64,000 bases of DNA, taken from positions 62,785 through 126,784 of the forward strand of contig DLKD01000136.1 in the NCBI GenBank assembly GCA_002477755.1. Direction: 5' to 3'. The stretch comes from Gordonia sp. UBA7599 (GTDB lineage: Bacteria > Actinomycetota > Actinomycetes > Mycobacteriales > Mycobacteriaceae). The position numbers and the translations under genes are program-made. Positions 52,754-60,962 of the stretch are shown here, piece after piece; positions within the stretch are counted from its first letter, which is position 1, and every line of letters starts with the position of its first letter. The notes under the pieces are model-generated. The model did no database searches. It was not told where the DNA came from and worked only from the letters and a program-made list of their open reading frames with translations.

Positions 52754-54403
52754 CTACCGGAGCACGCCCGCGCGCGGTGCGGTATGAGTCCGGGCCATCG
52801 CGGCGTGCAGTTTCTGATCCATCCGCGCGACCTGTTTGGGCTGGTAGGCACGGGGATTTCCGGGGTCGGCCAGGTTGATCAGCTCGTGCGGATCCTTGCT
52901 CAAGTCGTAGAGCTCGCGTTGTGGGCGCGACCCCCCGTCGGGGTCGAAATAGACGGCGTACTTCCACCGCTTGTCGCGGATCGCGCGGATGTGGTTGGGC
53001 TCGCGCACGATGTTCTGGCCGTCGGGGGTGGCGACGTTCTCGTCGTCGAAAGTGAAGACGACACTGTCCTGCACCTCCGCAGTTGGGGAACCCGGCCGTG
53101 CCACGGCGTCGGCGATCACCGGCGTCAGGTCGGTGCCGCGGAAGGTCCAGCGGGCCCGGTCGGGCACCTGAGCGAGCGTCGCGAACGTCGGCATGAGGTC
53201 GACGAGGGAGGCCATCGCCGTCGTGGTCGCGCCGCGCGGGAACATCACCGGGTTGCTGATGATCAGCGGCACGCGCAGCGTCTCGTCGTAGGCGTTGAAG
53301 ATCTTCTGCCGCAGTCCGCCGTGGGCCATGCCCATCTCGCCGTGGTCGGAGATACGCACGATGACTGTGCGGTCGCGGACGGCGGGCTTCTCGTCGAGGG
53401 TGTCGAGGACGGTGCCCAGATGCTGGTCGACGACCTTGTGCAGATAGGCGTAGAAGTTCACGTAATCGGTGGCGCCCTGGGGCGTCGGGAGGGGACCGAG
53501 GCCGCCGGCCAGCAGCACCTTGGACTGCACCTGAGCGCTCGGCTTGAAGTTGGTCAACAGGTTCTCCGAGTACGACGCCGGCAGCGAGATGCCCTGTCGG
53601 AAAGCCGCGGGCGCCTTCGACGCGTAGTTGTCGCAGTTGCCCTCACGCTGGTTCCACGTGCGCGGGTAGGAGAGGATGTCGTGCGGGTTGGCCAACGAGA
53701 TGATTAGCGCGAAAGGCTGTGCGGCACTTCCGGTTTCGTTCTTCAGGAAGTTGACGGCCTGGCTGGTGACCGAGCCGTCGTGGTCGGCGCAGCCGCCGCC
53801 GAAGTTCGACGGTTTGGTGTCGCCACCGAAGTCGGGCGCGTACCAACCGTCGAATCCGTACTTCTTGATGTCGACGGGCCGCGGGAGGGCTCCGTTGGGC
53901 GCCTTACTCATGTGCCACTTGCCGCGGTAGTGCACGCGGTACCCGGCGGCCCGCAGGATCTTGGCCATGTTCTGCTCGTCGAGGGGCAACTGCGGTTCCG
54001 ACGGTGAGAGCGTCCCGCCCTCGGTGAGCGTGCGCGTCACGCCGTGCTCGGCGGGGTACTTGCCGGTGAAGAACGTCGCGCGGCTCGGCGAGCACATCGC
54101 CGCGGCGCAGAAGGCGTTCTCGAAGGACAGCCCGTGGTCGACGAGCCGCTGCCGGTTCGGCAGGTTCCGCGCGGCCCATCCTTTGGGCCAGTGCATGGGT
54201 TTCCGCTCCTGGTCGGTGATGAACAGGATGATGTTGGGGCGCTGCACCATCGAGCCCTCGGCCGAGGCTTCGCCTCCACCCGCGGTCATCGCCGCAGCAC
54301 CCAGCGCGGTGGCCGCGGTGCCCGCGGCAGCGGCGGTGAGGAAGTCGCGACGCGAGACGGTCGACGGAGCCTGGTCGGCGTCGGGATTCATGGGGGCCAT
54401 CAT
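52754..54403 (-). CDS. Tat-exported type I sulfatase
   Basis: 549-aa arylsulfatase-fold enzyme. A twin-arginine signal SRRDFLTAAAAG begins at about residue 17, so it is exported folded. The formylglycine motif is CSPSR at 104-108 within AMCSPSRATFFTGKYP, so C104 would be converted to formylglycine. NIILFITDQERKP gives the metal-binding strand, and ISDHGEMGMAHGG supplies late metal ligands. It could hydrolyse sulfate esters of lipids or glycans. ATG 54403 and 54400 are adjacent possible starts. It is divergent from a secreted protein gene over an AT-rich gap. Confidence 0.85.
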   Translation of the reverse strand: MMAPMNPDADQAPSTVSRRDFLTAAAAGTAATALGAAAMTAGGGEASAEGSMVQRPNIILFITDQERKPMHWPKGWAARNLPNRQRLVDHGLSFENAFCAAAMCSPSRATFFTGKYPAEHGVTRTLTEGGTLSPSEPQLPLDEQNMAKILRAAGYRVHYRGKWHMSKAPNGALPRPVDIKKYGFDGWYAPDFGGDTKPSNFGGGCADHDGSVTSQAVNFLKNETGSAAQPFALIISLANPHDILSYPRTWNQREGNCDNYASKAPAAFRQGISLPASYSENLLTNFKPSAQVQSKVLLAGGLGPLPTPQGATDYVNFYAYLHKVVDQHLGTVLDTLDEKPAVRDRTVIVRISDHGEMGMAHGGLRQKIFNAYDETLRVPLIISNPVMFPRGATTTAMASLVDLMPTFATLAQVPDRARWTFRGTDLTPVIADAVARPGSPTAEVQDSVVFTFDDENVATPDGQNIVREPNHIRAIRDKRWKYAVYFDPDGGSRPQRELYDLSKDPHELINLADPGNPRAYQPKQVARMDQKLHAAMARTHTAPRAGVLR

Positions 54404-54552
54404 CTCCCAGCCGGAGCGGTGGCGCCACGACTCGGCGACAAGCCTCGTCGACCGCTTTGATATCAGAGTGAAATTTGAGAGATATGTGACTGATGGGTTT
54501 CTGGATCTAAAGTTCTGAGCACAAGCTTCCTTTAAACAGATTGGTGTTCTTG
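54404..54552. promoter_or_regulatory. AT-rich divergent promoter region
   Basis: This 149-bp gap between the sulfatase and the secreted protein gene contains the most AT-rich stretch seen here (about 54450-54550), with GATATC and GAGATATG blocks and TTTAAAC before the start. It must hold both promoters. I cannot assign exact -10 and -35 elements. Confidence 0.4.
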
Positions 54553-55173
54553 ATGAAAACTGCGCTCTTCTCGCGGGTCTCGCTCGCCCTGCTCACGACA
54601 GCCAGCCTCGGACTGGCCGGAATCACCGCGACCGGGCCCGCGGCCGCCGACACTACGAACAAACTGCCGTCGATACTCACCGACACCGGCAGCAGTACGG
54701 GCAGTGGCACGGGCAGCTGGGATCCGCAGATCAAGCGTGACAAGGGGATCGAGTACAACGTCGTGGTCCACCACCGGGACATCACCTACACCGCCACCGG
54801 CGTCCCCCGAGTAGGCCGGCCACCGCTGACGTTGCCGGGAAGTTGCCAGACCGCAGTCGTCGACATCGTGCGCGCGTTGCCGGTGGTGGGCCCGGACATC
54901 TTCCGGCTGATCCGCGGAGAAGACGTCGACGTGGCCGCATTGGTCCAGAAGGTACTTGGCGCTGAAGGCGTTATCGGCGGGCAGCACCTCCTGCGCACCG
55001 CCAACTCCGCGGGCATCGTTACCGGCACGTTCAGCGACCTGCCGCCGGCGGTGTATCTCGTGGCAACGGTGTGCAATGTCGCCGTCAACCGAAACAACTG
55101 GGGCGCGGCGACCGCCCGTGTTCGCAGCGACGGGAACGGGTCACTCGGGTCATCCGGGTCCAGCGGCAGCTGA
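54553..55173 (+). CDS. Secreted protein of unknown function
   Basis: 206-aa exported protein. The signal peptide MKTALFSRVSLALLTTASLG... ends near GPAAA-DTT, residue 36. The mature part has a Ser/Gly/Thr linker (SSTGSGTGS), a central region (VVVHHRDITYTATGVPR, then IFRLIRGEDVDVAALVQKVL) and two cysteines that may pair, then a Gly/Ser tail. I do not recognise a family. The start is ATG 54553; the preceding TTG at 54541 is possible but would lengthen the n-region. Confidence 0.65.
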   Translation: MKTALFSRVSLALLTTASLGLAGITATGPAAADTTNKLPSILTDTGSSTGSGTGSWDPQIKRDKGIEYNVVVHHRDITYTATGVPRVGRPPLTLPGSCQTAVVDIVRALPVVGPDIFRLIRGEDVDVAALVQKVLGAEGVIGGQHLLRTANSAGIVTGTFSDLPPAVYLVATVCNVAVNRNNWGAATARVRSDGNGSLGSSGSSGS

Positions 55174-55298
55174 CACCCCGTTCGTTCTCGCGGCACACTC
55201 GCCCGGCGCGTGGGTTCCGTTCTGGTTCGTGTGCGAATCATCAGCACGTCTCGTCGCAGTAGCTACGCCAGGCAGCTGCGCCAGCAACGAGGGTGGGG

Positions 55299-55323
55299 CT
55301 AGCCCCATGGTCTGCGGGGCTAG
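55299..55323. promoter_or_regulatory. Inverted repeat just upstream of the second MBL gene
   Basis: CTAGCCCC (55299-55306) pairs with GGGGCTAG (55316-55323) around ATGGTCTGC. GGGGCTAGCCCC at 55295-55306 is itself a palindrome. The right arm overlaps the -10-like TAGTCT at 55321-55326, so repression is plausible. The 125 bp before it hold no recognisable gene. Confidence 0.45.
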
Positions 55324-55326
55324 TCT
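55321..55326 (+). promoter_or_regulatory. -10 element of a leaderless MBL gene
   Basis: TAGTCT ends 6 bp before ATG 55333 and there is no ribosome site. Confidence 0.4.
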
Positions 55327-55332
55327 TCTGGA

Positions 55333-56169
55333 ATGGCAGAGCAGCGACTCAGCGAGCATGTGACGTTGCTGCGCGGAGTCGACGACGGCACGTATCCGCG
55401 CGGCAACCCACTGCTCGTGCGCGGCGGCGACACCACGGTTCAGATTGACGCCTCGCTCGACCACGCCGCCCCCGACGTGGACCTCGTGCTCATCAGCCAC
55501 TATCACGAGGACCACGTCGTCGGCCTGGGTGAGACGAAGGCCGCGGTCTCGGTGCACGAGCGCGACCTGCCCGGCGTGCATTCGTGGGACGACTTCATCC
55601 GGCTCATGGACGTCGACGCCGAGACGTTCGGTGAGGACATGCGCCGCAAGTTCCGCTGGTCGGAGCGTCCCGACGCCCAGGGCTTCGGCGACGACGCGGT
55701 GATCGACGTCGGCGGCGGAGTACGCATCCACGCCGTGCCGCTGCCCGGGCACACCATCGGGCACACCGGCTTCCTCATCGAGCCCGACGGGGTGCTCTAC
55801 ATCGCCGACGTCGACCTCATGGCGTTCGGTCCGATGTACGCCGATCTCGGGTCGACGCTCGCCGACGTGCGCACGACGCTGAAACGCTGCGCCGAGGTCG
55901 ACGCGGGTATCTACACGACCTTCCACCACAAGGGCCCGTACTTCGACCGCGACGACTACCTCGCCGACCTCGCCGTGCACGCCGGCGCACTGGACGCGCG
56001 GGAGGAACGGTTGCGTGCGCTGCTGGCCGAAGGACCGATCACACCCCAAGAGGCGGTGGGGCGCGGCGTCGTTTACCGCGTCGATGGACGCCGGCCCTGG
56101 TATGCCGACGCCGTCGAGGAGGTCATGGTCGCCCAACACCTCGCCGAGCTCGAGGGTGCCCCCGGGTAG
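55333..56169 (+). CDS. Metallo-beta-lactamase-fold hydrolase
   Basis: 278-aa MBL-fold enzyme. The zinc motif HYHEDH is at 56-61 (LVLISHYHEDHVVGLG), the next histidine is in PLPGHTIGHTGF, and the bridging aspartate lies in VLYIADVDL. Substrate is unknown. The F420-type gene begins 9 bp downstream with its own -10-like element. Confidence 0.83.
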   Translation: MAEQRLSEHVTLLRGVDDGTYPRGNPLLVRGGDTTVQIDASLDHAAPDVDLVLISHYHEDHVVGLGETKAAVSVHERDLPGVHSWDDFIRLMDVDAETFGEDMRRKFRWSERPDAQGFGDDAVIDVGGGVRIHAVPLPGHTIGHTGFLIEPDGVLYIADVDLMAFGPMYADLGSTLADVRTTLKRCAEVDAGIYTTFHHKGPYFDRDDYLADLAVHAGALDAREERLRALLAEGPITPQEAVGRGVVYRVDGRRPWYADAVEEVMVAQHLAELEGAPG

Positions 56170-56172
56170 GGT
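56167..56172 (+). promoter_or_regulatory. -10 element of a leaderless F420-type gene
   Basis: TAGGGT ends 6 bp before ATG 56179 and overlaps the TAG stop of the MBL gene. Confidence 0.4.
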
Positions 56173-56178
56173 CGCGTC

Positions 56179-56538
56179 ATGACCAGCGGCACACCCGATA
56201 AGCCCATCACCGTCAACGGCGCGAACCGGTTCATGATCGCCCTGCTGCACACACCCGTCGTCGGCGGATTCCTGGGCCGGGGCCTGACCATCCTCACCTA
56301 CACCGGCCACAAGTCGGGCCAGGTGTACCGGACGCCAGTGGGCTACCGGCGCATCGACGACACCGTCACGTTGGAGTCGAAGTTCGGGTCGCACAAGAAG
56401 AATTGGTGGCGCAACTTCGTCGGCGACGGTGCGCCGGTGACGCTGCTCATCGGCGGCAAGGATCGCCCCGGCCATGCGGTCGCCGTCGTCGACGGTGATG
56501 CGGTGACCGTGACGGTCACACTCCAACCGGAAGGCTGA
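56179..56538 (+). CDS. Nitroreductase/deazaflavin-dependent oxidoreductase (DDN family)
   Basis: 119-aa split-barrel protein of the family containing mycobacterial Ddn, which binds coenzyme F420. LTYTGHKSGQVYRTPVGYRR and KNWWRNFVGDGAPVTLLIGG are the family blocks. It is shorter than Ddn (about 151 aa) and starts near residue 20 of longer members. The substrate is unknown, perhaps a quinone. Confidence 0.8.
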   Translation: MTSGTPDKPITVNGANRFMIALLHTPVVGGFLGRGLTILTYTGHKSGQVYRTPVGYRRIDDTVTLESKFGSHKKNWWRNFVGDGAPVTLLIGGKDRPGHAVAVVDGDAVTVTVTLQPEG

Positions 56539-56602
56539 CGTCGCGGCCATAGCCCTGGCCGAACCCGTGCGTAACCGGAGGTGAGAGTGCTATCACTGAG
56601 AA

Positions 56603-57625
56603 GTGTTCGAAGGCGCGACCACCGAACAGGCGTACGCGATCCTCGCTGCCGCGCAGCGGGTTATCCAGTCCGTGCTCAACCCGGACGATCCTCGCTCGGG
56701 CCGCGGCACCGCGATCGTCATCGCCGCGGGAAAGCTCTTGTTCACCCCTGCCGTCGACGTCGATCCGACGACCCTGCCGCACATCGAGCCGCAGGATCTC
56801 GGGCGCGCGGTTGGGGCGGATAGGGAGCTCGCCGAGCATGCCGCCGCCCTCATCGCCTGCGCCTCGCTGGCCGACGGGACCATCGATCCGGACCGGCTGC
56901 GGCTCGTCGTCGAATATGCGCACGCCGTCCACGTCTCCGAGGGATTCGTGCGCGATCTTCTGCAGATCGCCCGAGGCCACCTGTCGTGGGCGATGGCCGA
57001 CATGGCCCGGCGCAATGTCTCCACCTTCCCCGGCTGGGCACACCCCGACGACACGTTGCCGCCGATGATGCCGTACCAAGACCAGACCGACGACGACAAG
57101 CGCCTCGCCGATCAGTTCCGTGCGCTCGAGGGGTTCCCGAAAACCAGCTACGGACACCAGTTCTGGGTGCACTTCCGCAAGCACGGGTTCGGGTTCCCCG
57201 GTGAGAAGGATGCGTTCACCAGTCTCTTCGCGGTGCCCCACGACGGCCTGCATGTGCTGTCGGGGTACAGCACCTCCATCCAGGGCGAACTGCTGGTCAG
57301 CACGTTCACCGGCGCGATGCACCGCCGCGACGCCCTGCGCGCCCACATCCTGCCCGTCATCTTCGAGTGGCACGTGGGCTCTGACGTCAACGGCATCGGC
57401 GCGCAAAGCGGCGCCCTCGATCCCATCAAGTTCTTGGTCAGCTGGCAGCGCGGGGAGTCGACCACGACCGACGTCCTCTCCCCGGAGTGGGACTTCTGGG
57501 AGGCCGCGCAGCACGACCTCGAGGAGCTGCGCGAACAGTACGAGATCGTCCCGCTCCTGCCGGCCGATGCGGCCACGGGCGAGGAGATCATCGTCGAAAA
57601 GGAAGCCGACCGTTACGCGCAATAG
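56603..57625 (+). CDS. Protein with TerB-like and COQ4-like domains
   Basis: 340-aa protein that I cannot name. The first half (about 60-135) is helical and resembles TerB-like domains (HAAALIACASLADGTIDPDR). The second half carries HDGLHVLSGYSTSIQGE: H213, D214, H217 and E229, an exact HDxxH-x11-E spacing, the metal motif of the ubiquinone-biosynthesis protein COQ4. Mycobacteriales normally make menaquinone only, so a different role is likely. The start is GTG 56603 with a TATCAC element 6 bp upstream. Confidence 0.6.
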   Translation: MFEGATTEQAYAILAAAQRVIQSVLNPDDPRSGRGTAIVIAAGKLLFTPAVDVDPTTLPHIEPQDLGRAVGADRELAEHAAALIACASLADGTIDPDRLRLVVEYAHAVHVSEGFVRDLLQIARGHLSWAMADMARRNVSTFPGWAHPDDTLPPMMPYQDQTDDDKRLADQFRALEGFPKTSYGHQFWVHFRKHGFGFPGEKDAFTSLFAVPHDGLHVLSGYSTSIQGELLVSTFTGAMHRRDALRAHILPVIFEWHVGSDVNGIGAQSGALDPIKFLVSWQRGESTTTDVLSPEWDFWEAAQHDLEELREQYEIVPLLPADAATGEEIIVEKEADRYAQ

Positions 57626-57643
57626 TCAGTTAGGAGGCCGCCC

Positions 57644-58453
57644 ATGTCTGTGTGGTTCATAACCGGCACGTCCAGCGGGATCGGCGCCGCGCTCGCCGCG
57701 CAGGTCCTCGCCGACGGGAACTCGGTGATCGGGACGTTCCGCTCGGCAGCGCAGGCAACCGCGTTCGACGGTGCTGCACCGGGCCGTTCCTTCGGCATGG
57801 TGGCCGACGTCTGCGACGACGATGCCGTGCGCGCAGCGGTCGCCGACGGCACCGCTAAGGCCGGAGCCCCCGAGGTCGTCGTGAACGCGGCGGGGTACGG
57901 ACTGGTGGGCGCGGTGGAGGAGGTCGACGACGCCGAGATGCTGGCGCAGGTCGACGTGAACCTGTTCGGAGCTCACCGAGTGATCCGCGCTGTGCTGCCC
58001 GCGATGCGCAGCGCTCGAGCCGGCCACGTCGTCAACATCAGTTCGGTTGCCGGGCTGGTTGGGTCACCTGGACTGGGCGCTTACGACGCCAGCAAGGCAG
58101 GTCTCGAGTTGCTGTCGGAAGCGCTGCATACCGAGGTCGCGCCGCTGGGGATCCACGTGACCATCGTCGAACCCGGCAACATCCGAACCCAATGGGCCGG
58201 CCGGTCGATGGTGTTCGCCAAGGAACGCATCGCCGACTACGACGCCACCGCCGGAGTGTCCCGCACGTTCTACCCGGAGCTCTCGGGCAAGCAGGTGGGG
58301 GAGGCGTCCGTCGTTGCCTCGACGATCCGCGCCGCGGTGGCGTCCGATGACCCGCCGTTACGGTTGGTCGTCGGCGACGACGCGCACGGGTGGATCAAGG
58401 ACAAGCTCGACCAGGAGTATTCCGACCTCGCCCATTGGCAGCCATCGAACTAG
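57644..58453 (+). CDS. Short-chain dehydrogenase/reductase
   Basis: 269-aa classical SDR. TGTSSGIGAALA, NAAGYG near residue 85, NISSVAGLVGSPG with catalytic Ser, and YDASKAGLELL. VEPGNIRTQW follows. The substrate is unknown. AGGAGGCCGCCC is a strong ribosome site; the gene starts 18 bp after the COQ4-like gene and is probably co-transcribed with it. A 77-bp element begins 13 bp after the stop. Confidence 0.84.
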   Translation: MSVWFITGTSSGIGAALAAQVLADGNSVIGTFRSAAQATAFDGAAPGRSFGMVADVCDDDAVRAAVADGTAKAGAPEVVVNAAGYGLVGAVEEVDDAEMLAQVDVNLFGAHRVIRAVLPAMRSARAGHVVNISSVAGLVGSPGLGAYDASKAGLELLSEALHTEVAPLGIHVTIVEPGNIRTQWAGRSMVFAKERIADYDATAGVSRTFYPELSGKQVGEASVVASTIRAAVASDDPPLRLVVGDDAHGWIKDKLDQEYSDLAHWQPSN

Positions 58454-58466
58454 TTGCGCCCGGGCG

Positions 58467-58543
58467 CTGCTGAGATCTGTCCCATATACCTCCACCTCGG
58501 TGATAATCACCGAGGTCCTTGCTGTGGGGACAGATTTCAGCAG
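58467..58543. repeat. 77-bp palindromic element 5 (subfamily A)
   Basis: CTGCTGAGATCTGTCCC at the left pairs with GGGACAGATTTCAGCAG at the right with one mismatch. An inner CCTCGGTGA-TAA-TCACCGAGG hairpin stands at the same offset as in the element at 13696. It separates the SDR gene from the Fic/ARH island. Confidence 0.85.
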
Positions 58544-58581
58544 TAGTCGGGTTCACCTTGATAAGATCTATTCGCTTGCCG

Positions 58582-58595
58582 TTTGATATATCAAA
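58582..58595. promoter_or_regulatory. Perfect 14-bp palindrome before the class II fic gene
   Basis: TTTGATATATCAAA is exactly self-complementary and AT-rich. It lies 11 bp before ATG 58607 and touches the ribosome site AAAGAGGG. TTGATA at 58558-58563 may be part of the promoter. A repressor here would block transcription or initiation. Confidence 0.6.
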
Positions 58596-58606
58596 GAGGG
58601 TGCGAC

Positions 58607-59617
58607 ATGGCTCGCGGTCGTCCGTCACGCGCGACCGTTTACGCGCGTCTCGACCATATGGTCGCGGATTTCCGCGACCGACTCGGCGGTCTGCCGAAGC
58701 CGGCTCAAGCCGAGTTGATCTGGGCCGATATCTGGCACAGGGAAGCGCATCACTCCACCGCGCTCGAGGGCAACACATTGGTGCTGCGCGAAGTCGAACT
58801 GCTCCTCGACGAGGGGTACGCGGTTGGATCGAGGCCTCTCAAGGAGTACATGGAGGTCCGCGGCTACGCTGACGCGGCAAAGTGGGTCTACGCCCAGGCG
58901 GTCGACCCCGGTGACTGGAACGCCGACGGCCTGATTTCGTTGGCTGAACTCCGCCACGTCCACGAGGTTGCAATGAGTCCGGTATGGCAGATCGCCCCTC
59001 ACCCAGAGGCGACGCAGAAAGAGGCGCCGGGTCGGTTCCGCGAGCGCGACATCCGTCCGTTCGGCGGTGGGATGAAGCTACCGCCGTGGCCGCTGGTACC
59101 CGCGCGGATCCAGGACTGGATCGATTCGGTCAACACTGCGGTCGGCTTGACCGGTGACTCCGACACCCCGTTTCCCGAAGTTCTAGCCCGTCTGCACGTC
59201 GAGTTTGAGCGCGTTCACCCATTCATCGACGGCAACGGCCGTACTGGTCGCCTTCTACTCAACCTCATGTTGGTGCGTCTCGGGTATCCGCCGCTGATCA
59301 TCCTGAAGCGGCAGCGCAATGCCTATCTGTCCGCCCTAGACCGAGGCGACAACGGCGACTACGGCCCGCTCGGGGAGATTCTTGCCCGTGCGATGTATGA
59401 CAGTCTCAATAGCTTCATCGTTCCGTCGCTCGCCGAACCCGATCGCCTCGTGCCGTTGGCCGCGCTCGTAGACGAGGAATTCTCCATTGCCGCTCTGCGC
59501 CAGGCAGCTCAACGCGGGCGGCTCGATGCGATGCAGACTTCTGACGGCGTCTGGCACGCGAGCAAGGAAGCGGTCGAGGAATACCGGCGGACGAAACGTC
59601 GGCCCCGGAAGCGCTGA
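58607..59617 (+). CDS. Class II Fic-domain protein with internal inhibitory helix
   Basis: 336-aa predicted AMP-transferase (or related nucleotidyl transferase). The inhibitory motif S-x3-E-G is at S50-E54-G55 (HHSTALEGNT) N-terminal to the Fic fold, so the enzyme should be self-inhibited. The Fic core motif HPFIDGNGRTGR is complete, with catalytic H204. A C-terminal winged helix (about 275-336) follows. Targets are unknown. ATG 58607 has AAAGAGGG 6 bp upstream. Its stop is 3 bp from the convergent ADP-ribosylglycohydrolase stop. Confidence 0.87.
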   Translation: MARGRPSRATVYARLDHMVADFRDRLGGLPKPAQAELIWADIWHREAHHSTALEGNTLVLREVELLLDEGYAVGSRPLKEYMEVRGYADAAKWVYAQAVDPGDWNADGLISLAELRHVHEVAMSPVWQIAPHPEATQKEAPGRFRERDIRPFGGGMKLPPWPLVPARIQDWIDSVNTAVGLTGDSDTPFPEVLARLHVEFERVHPFIDGNGRTGRLLLNLMLVRLGYPPLIILKRQRNAYLSALDRGDNGDYGPLGEILARAMYDSLNSFIVPSLAEPDRLVPLAALVDEEFSIAALRQAAQRGRLDAMQTSDGVWHASKEAVEEYRRTKRRPRKR

Positions 59618-59620
59618 CCT

Positions 59621-60595
59621 TCACACGGAACGCGATGCGCCCGTCACGGCGAGGTGGGCGAGTTGCACGAGATCGTCGGCACGCAAGCCCGGGTAGCCGT
59701 GGAGAATCTCACGCCGGTGCTCGGGGATCGCGGCCGCACCCCAGCGGGCGCCCAGAAGTGCACCGGCGATGGCGGCAACGGTGTCGGTGTCATTGCCGAT
59801 AGTGATCGCGGTGACCAGTCCGTCGCCGAACTGTCGGGACGGGTCGTCGTCGAGTTCGGGCGTGTGGGCGATCGCCGACCACGCTGCCTGCAGCGCCGAC
59901 ACCACCCAGCCGTTGGGTGTGAACCGGGCGGGGTCGGAGGTCTGCGCCTCGTCGATGTGGTCGGTCCAGAACTTCGCCGAATCCGCTGGCAGGTGGGCCA
60001 GGCCGGACCGCAGGTCGATCTCCTCGTCGACGATGGCGCGTCGGATCGCCAGCGACCACAAGACGCACGCCTCCTGGGCTCGCGGGTCGTAGTGGGTGAG
60101 TGCGCTGAGTTTGCGGGCGGCGTCGGCGACGGCATCCTCGTCGTCGAGGTAGGGCAATGCGACGGCGGCAGTGCGCATGAGCGATCCGTTGCCGGCGGTG
60201 CGGCCGGTTTCGCGGTGGAAGTCATGCGCCGTGGCGGTGAGGGAGTCGCCCGTCGGGTTGGGCCCGGCCTCGAACAGGACGTTGCGGGTCTGGATGCCGA
60301 TGTCGGGCGGGCTCGTCTCGTACCAGTCGCGGAAGTTGCGGGCGACGGCGGTCAGGCCGTCGGCGCTGCTCAGGTCAACGCCCGACGCAGCGACGTCGAG
60401 GATGCACCACGCCATCGTCGTGTCGTCGGTCCACTCGCCGGGGGCGAAGCCGCCGAGGCCGCCGCCGATCATCTGCGGGCCGTCGGGGCCGATAGGGGCG
60501 GAACCGAATTCGTAGGGCGCGCCAAGCGCATCACCGACGGCGGAACCGAGGACCGCGCCGCAAGCGCGGTCGAGTTGTGCTGGGGTCAGGTTCAA
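59621..60595 (-). CDS. ADP-ribosylglycohydrolase (DraG/ARH family)
   Basis: 324-aa magnesium-dependent hydrolase that removes ADP-ribose from proteins or other targets. Metal ligands are seen in WTDDTTMA (T56-D57-D58) and in IGNDTDTVAA (D269, D271); GAVLGSAVGDALGAPYEF opens the fold. The TTG at 60595 is preferred because AAGGAG lies exactly 6 bp upstream on the minus strand and it gives the family N-terminus; ATG 60652 would add 19 residues. It is placed tail to tail with the class II fic gene and head to head with a Fic toxin-antitoxin pair. Confidence 0.86.
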   Translation of the reverse strand: MNLTPAQLDRACGAVLGSAVGDALGAPYEFGSAPIGPDGPQMIGGGLGGFAPGEWTDDTTMAWCILDVAASGVDLSSADGLTAVARNFRDWYETSPPDIGIQTRNVLFEAGPNPTGDSLTATAHDFHRETGRTAGNGSLMRTAAVALPYLDDEDAVADAARKLSALTHYDPRAQEACVLWSLAIRRAIVDEEIDLRSGLAHLPADSAKFWTDHIDEAQTSDPARFTPNGWVVSALQAAWSAIAHTPELDDDPSRQFGDGLVTAITIGNDTDTVAAIAGALLGARWGAAAIPEHRREILHGYPGLRADDLVQLAHLAVTGASRSV

Positions 60596-60735
60596 GTAGG
60601 TCTCCTTCTGTTGGGATGTAGAGGTACTGAAGGTACGCGGGGGGTCGGACATCCGACTCGTGTAGCGAGTCAGTGCGCAGCATTGAACTCGTACATCGTG
60701 AACGCTCGCACCAGTTGTTCGCGCGTAGCGTCAAG

Positions 60736-60741
60736 TACACT
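60736..60741 (+). promoter_or_regulatory. Possible -10 of the Fic antitoxin-toxin operon
   Basis: TACACT is preceded at 60715-60720 by TTGTTC (spacing 15 bp). The antitoxin GTG lies 31 bp downstream. The 177-bp gap also holds the promoter of the divergent ADP-ribosylglycohydrolase gene. Confidence 0.35.
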
Positions 60742-60772
60742 GAAGTCGTCGACCGAAGGGGTGTTGTCGCAG

Positions 60773-60955
60773 GTGAATGAGCCGAAAGCTGTTGAACGTC
60801 GCGCGCGAATGGTGCGTCGCATTCGCCGGAGTTCGGAGCTCGAGGGTGCGCGCAGCACCGAGGAGACTAGAGCGGACCAAGACGCCTACACCCGCGGCGC
60901 GATGACGGCTGCCGAGCTGGGTGCGCGAGTTCGTCAACGCTACGGCATCCAGTAG
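60773..60955 (+). CDS. Fic antitoxin (VbhA/FicA-like), small protein
   Basis: 60-aa basic helical protein encoded just before the Fic toxin. The inhibitory motif S-x3-E-G is at S20-E24-G25 (RRSSELEGARS), followed by TEETRADQDAYTRGAM, which matches the antitoxin VbhA-type pattern. It would insert its glutamate into the toxin active site and block ATP orientation. Its counterpart upstream of M. tuberculosis fic (Rv3642c) is of similar size in my recollection. The GTG at 60773 is preferred; GTG 60761 would add four residues. The toxin begins 7 bp after its stop. Confidence 0.8.
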   Translation: MNEPKAVERRARMVRRIRRSSELEGARSTEETRADQDAYTRGAMTAAELGARVRQRYGIQ

Positions 60956-60962
60956 GGGTCTG

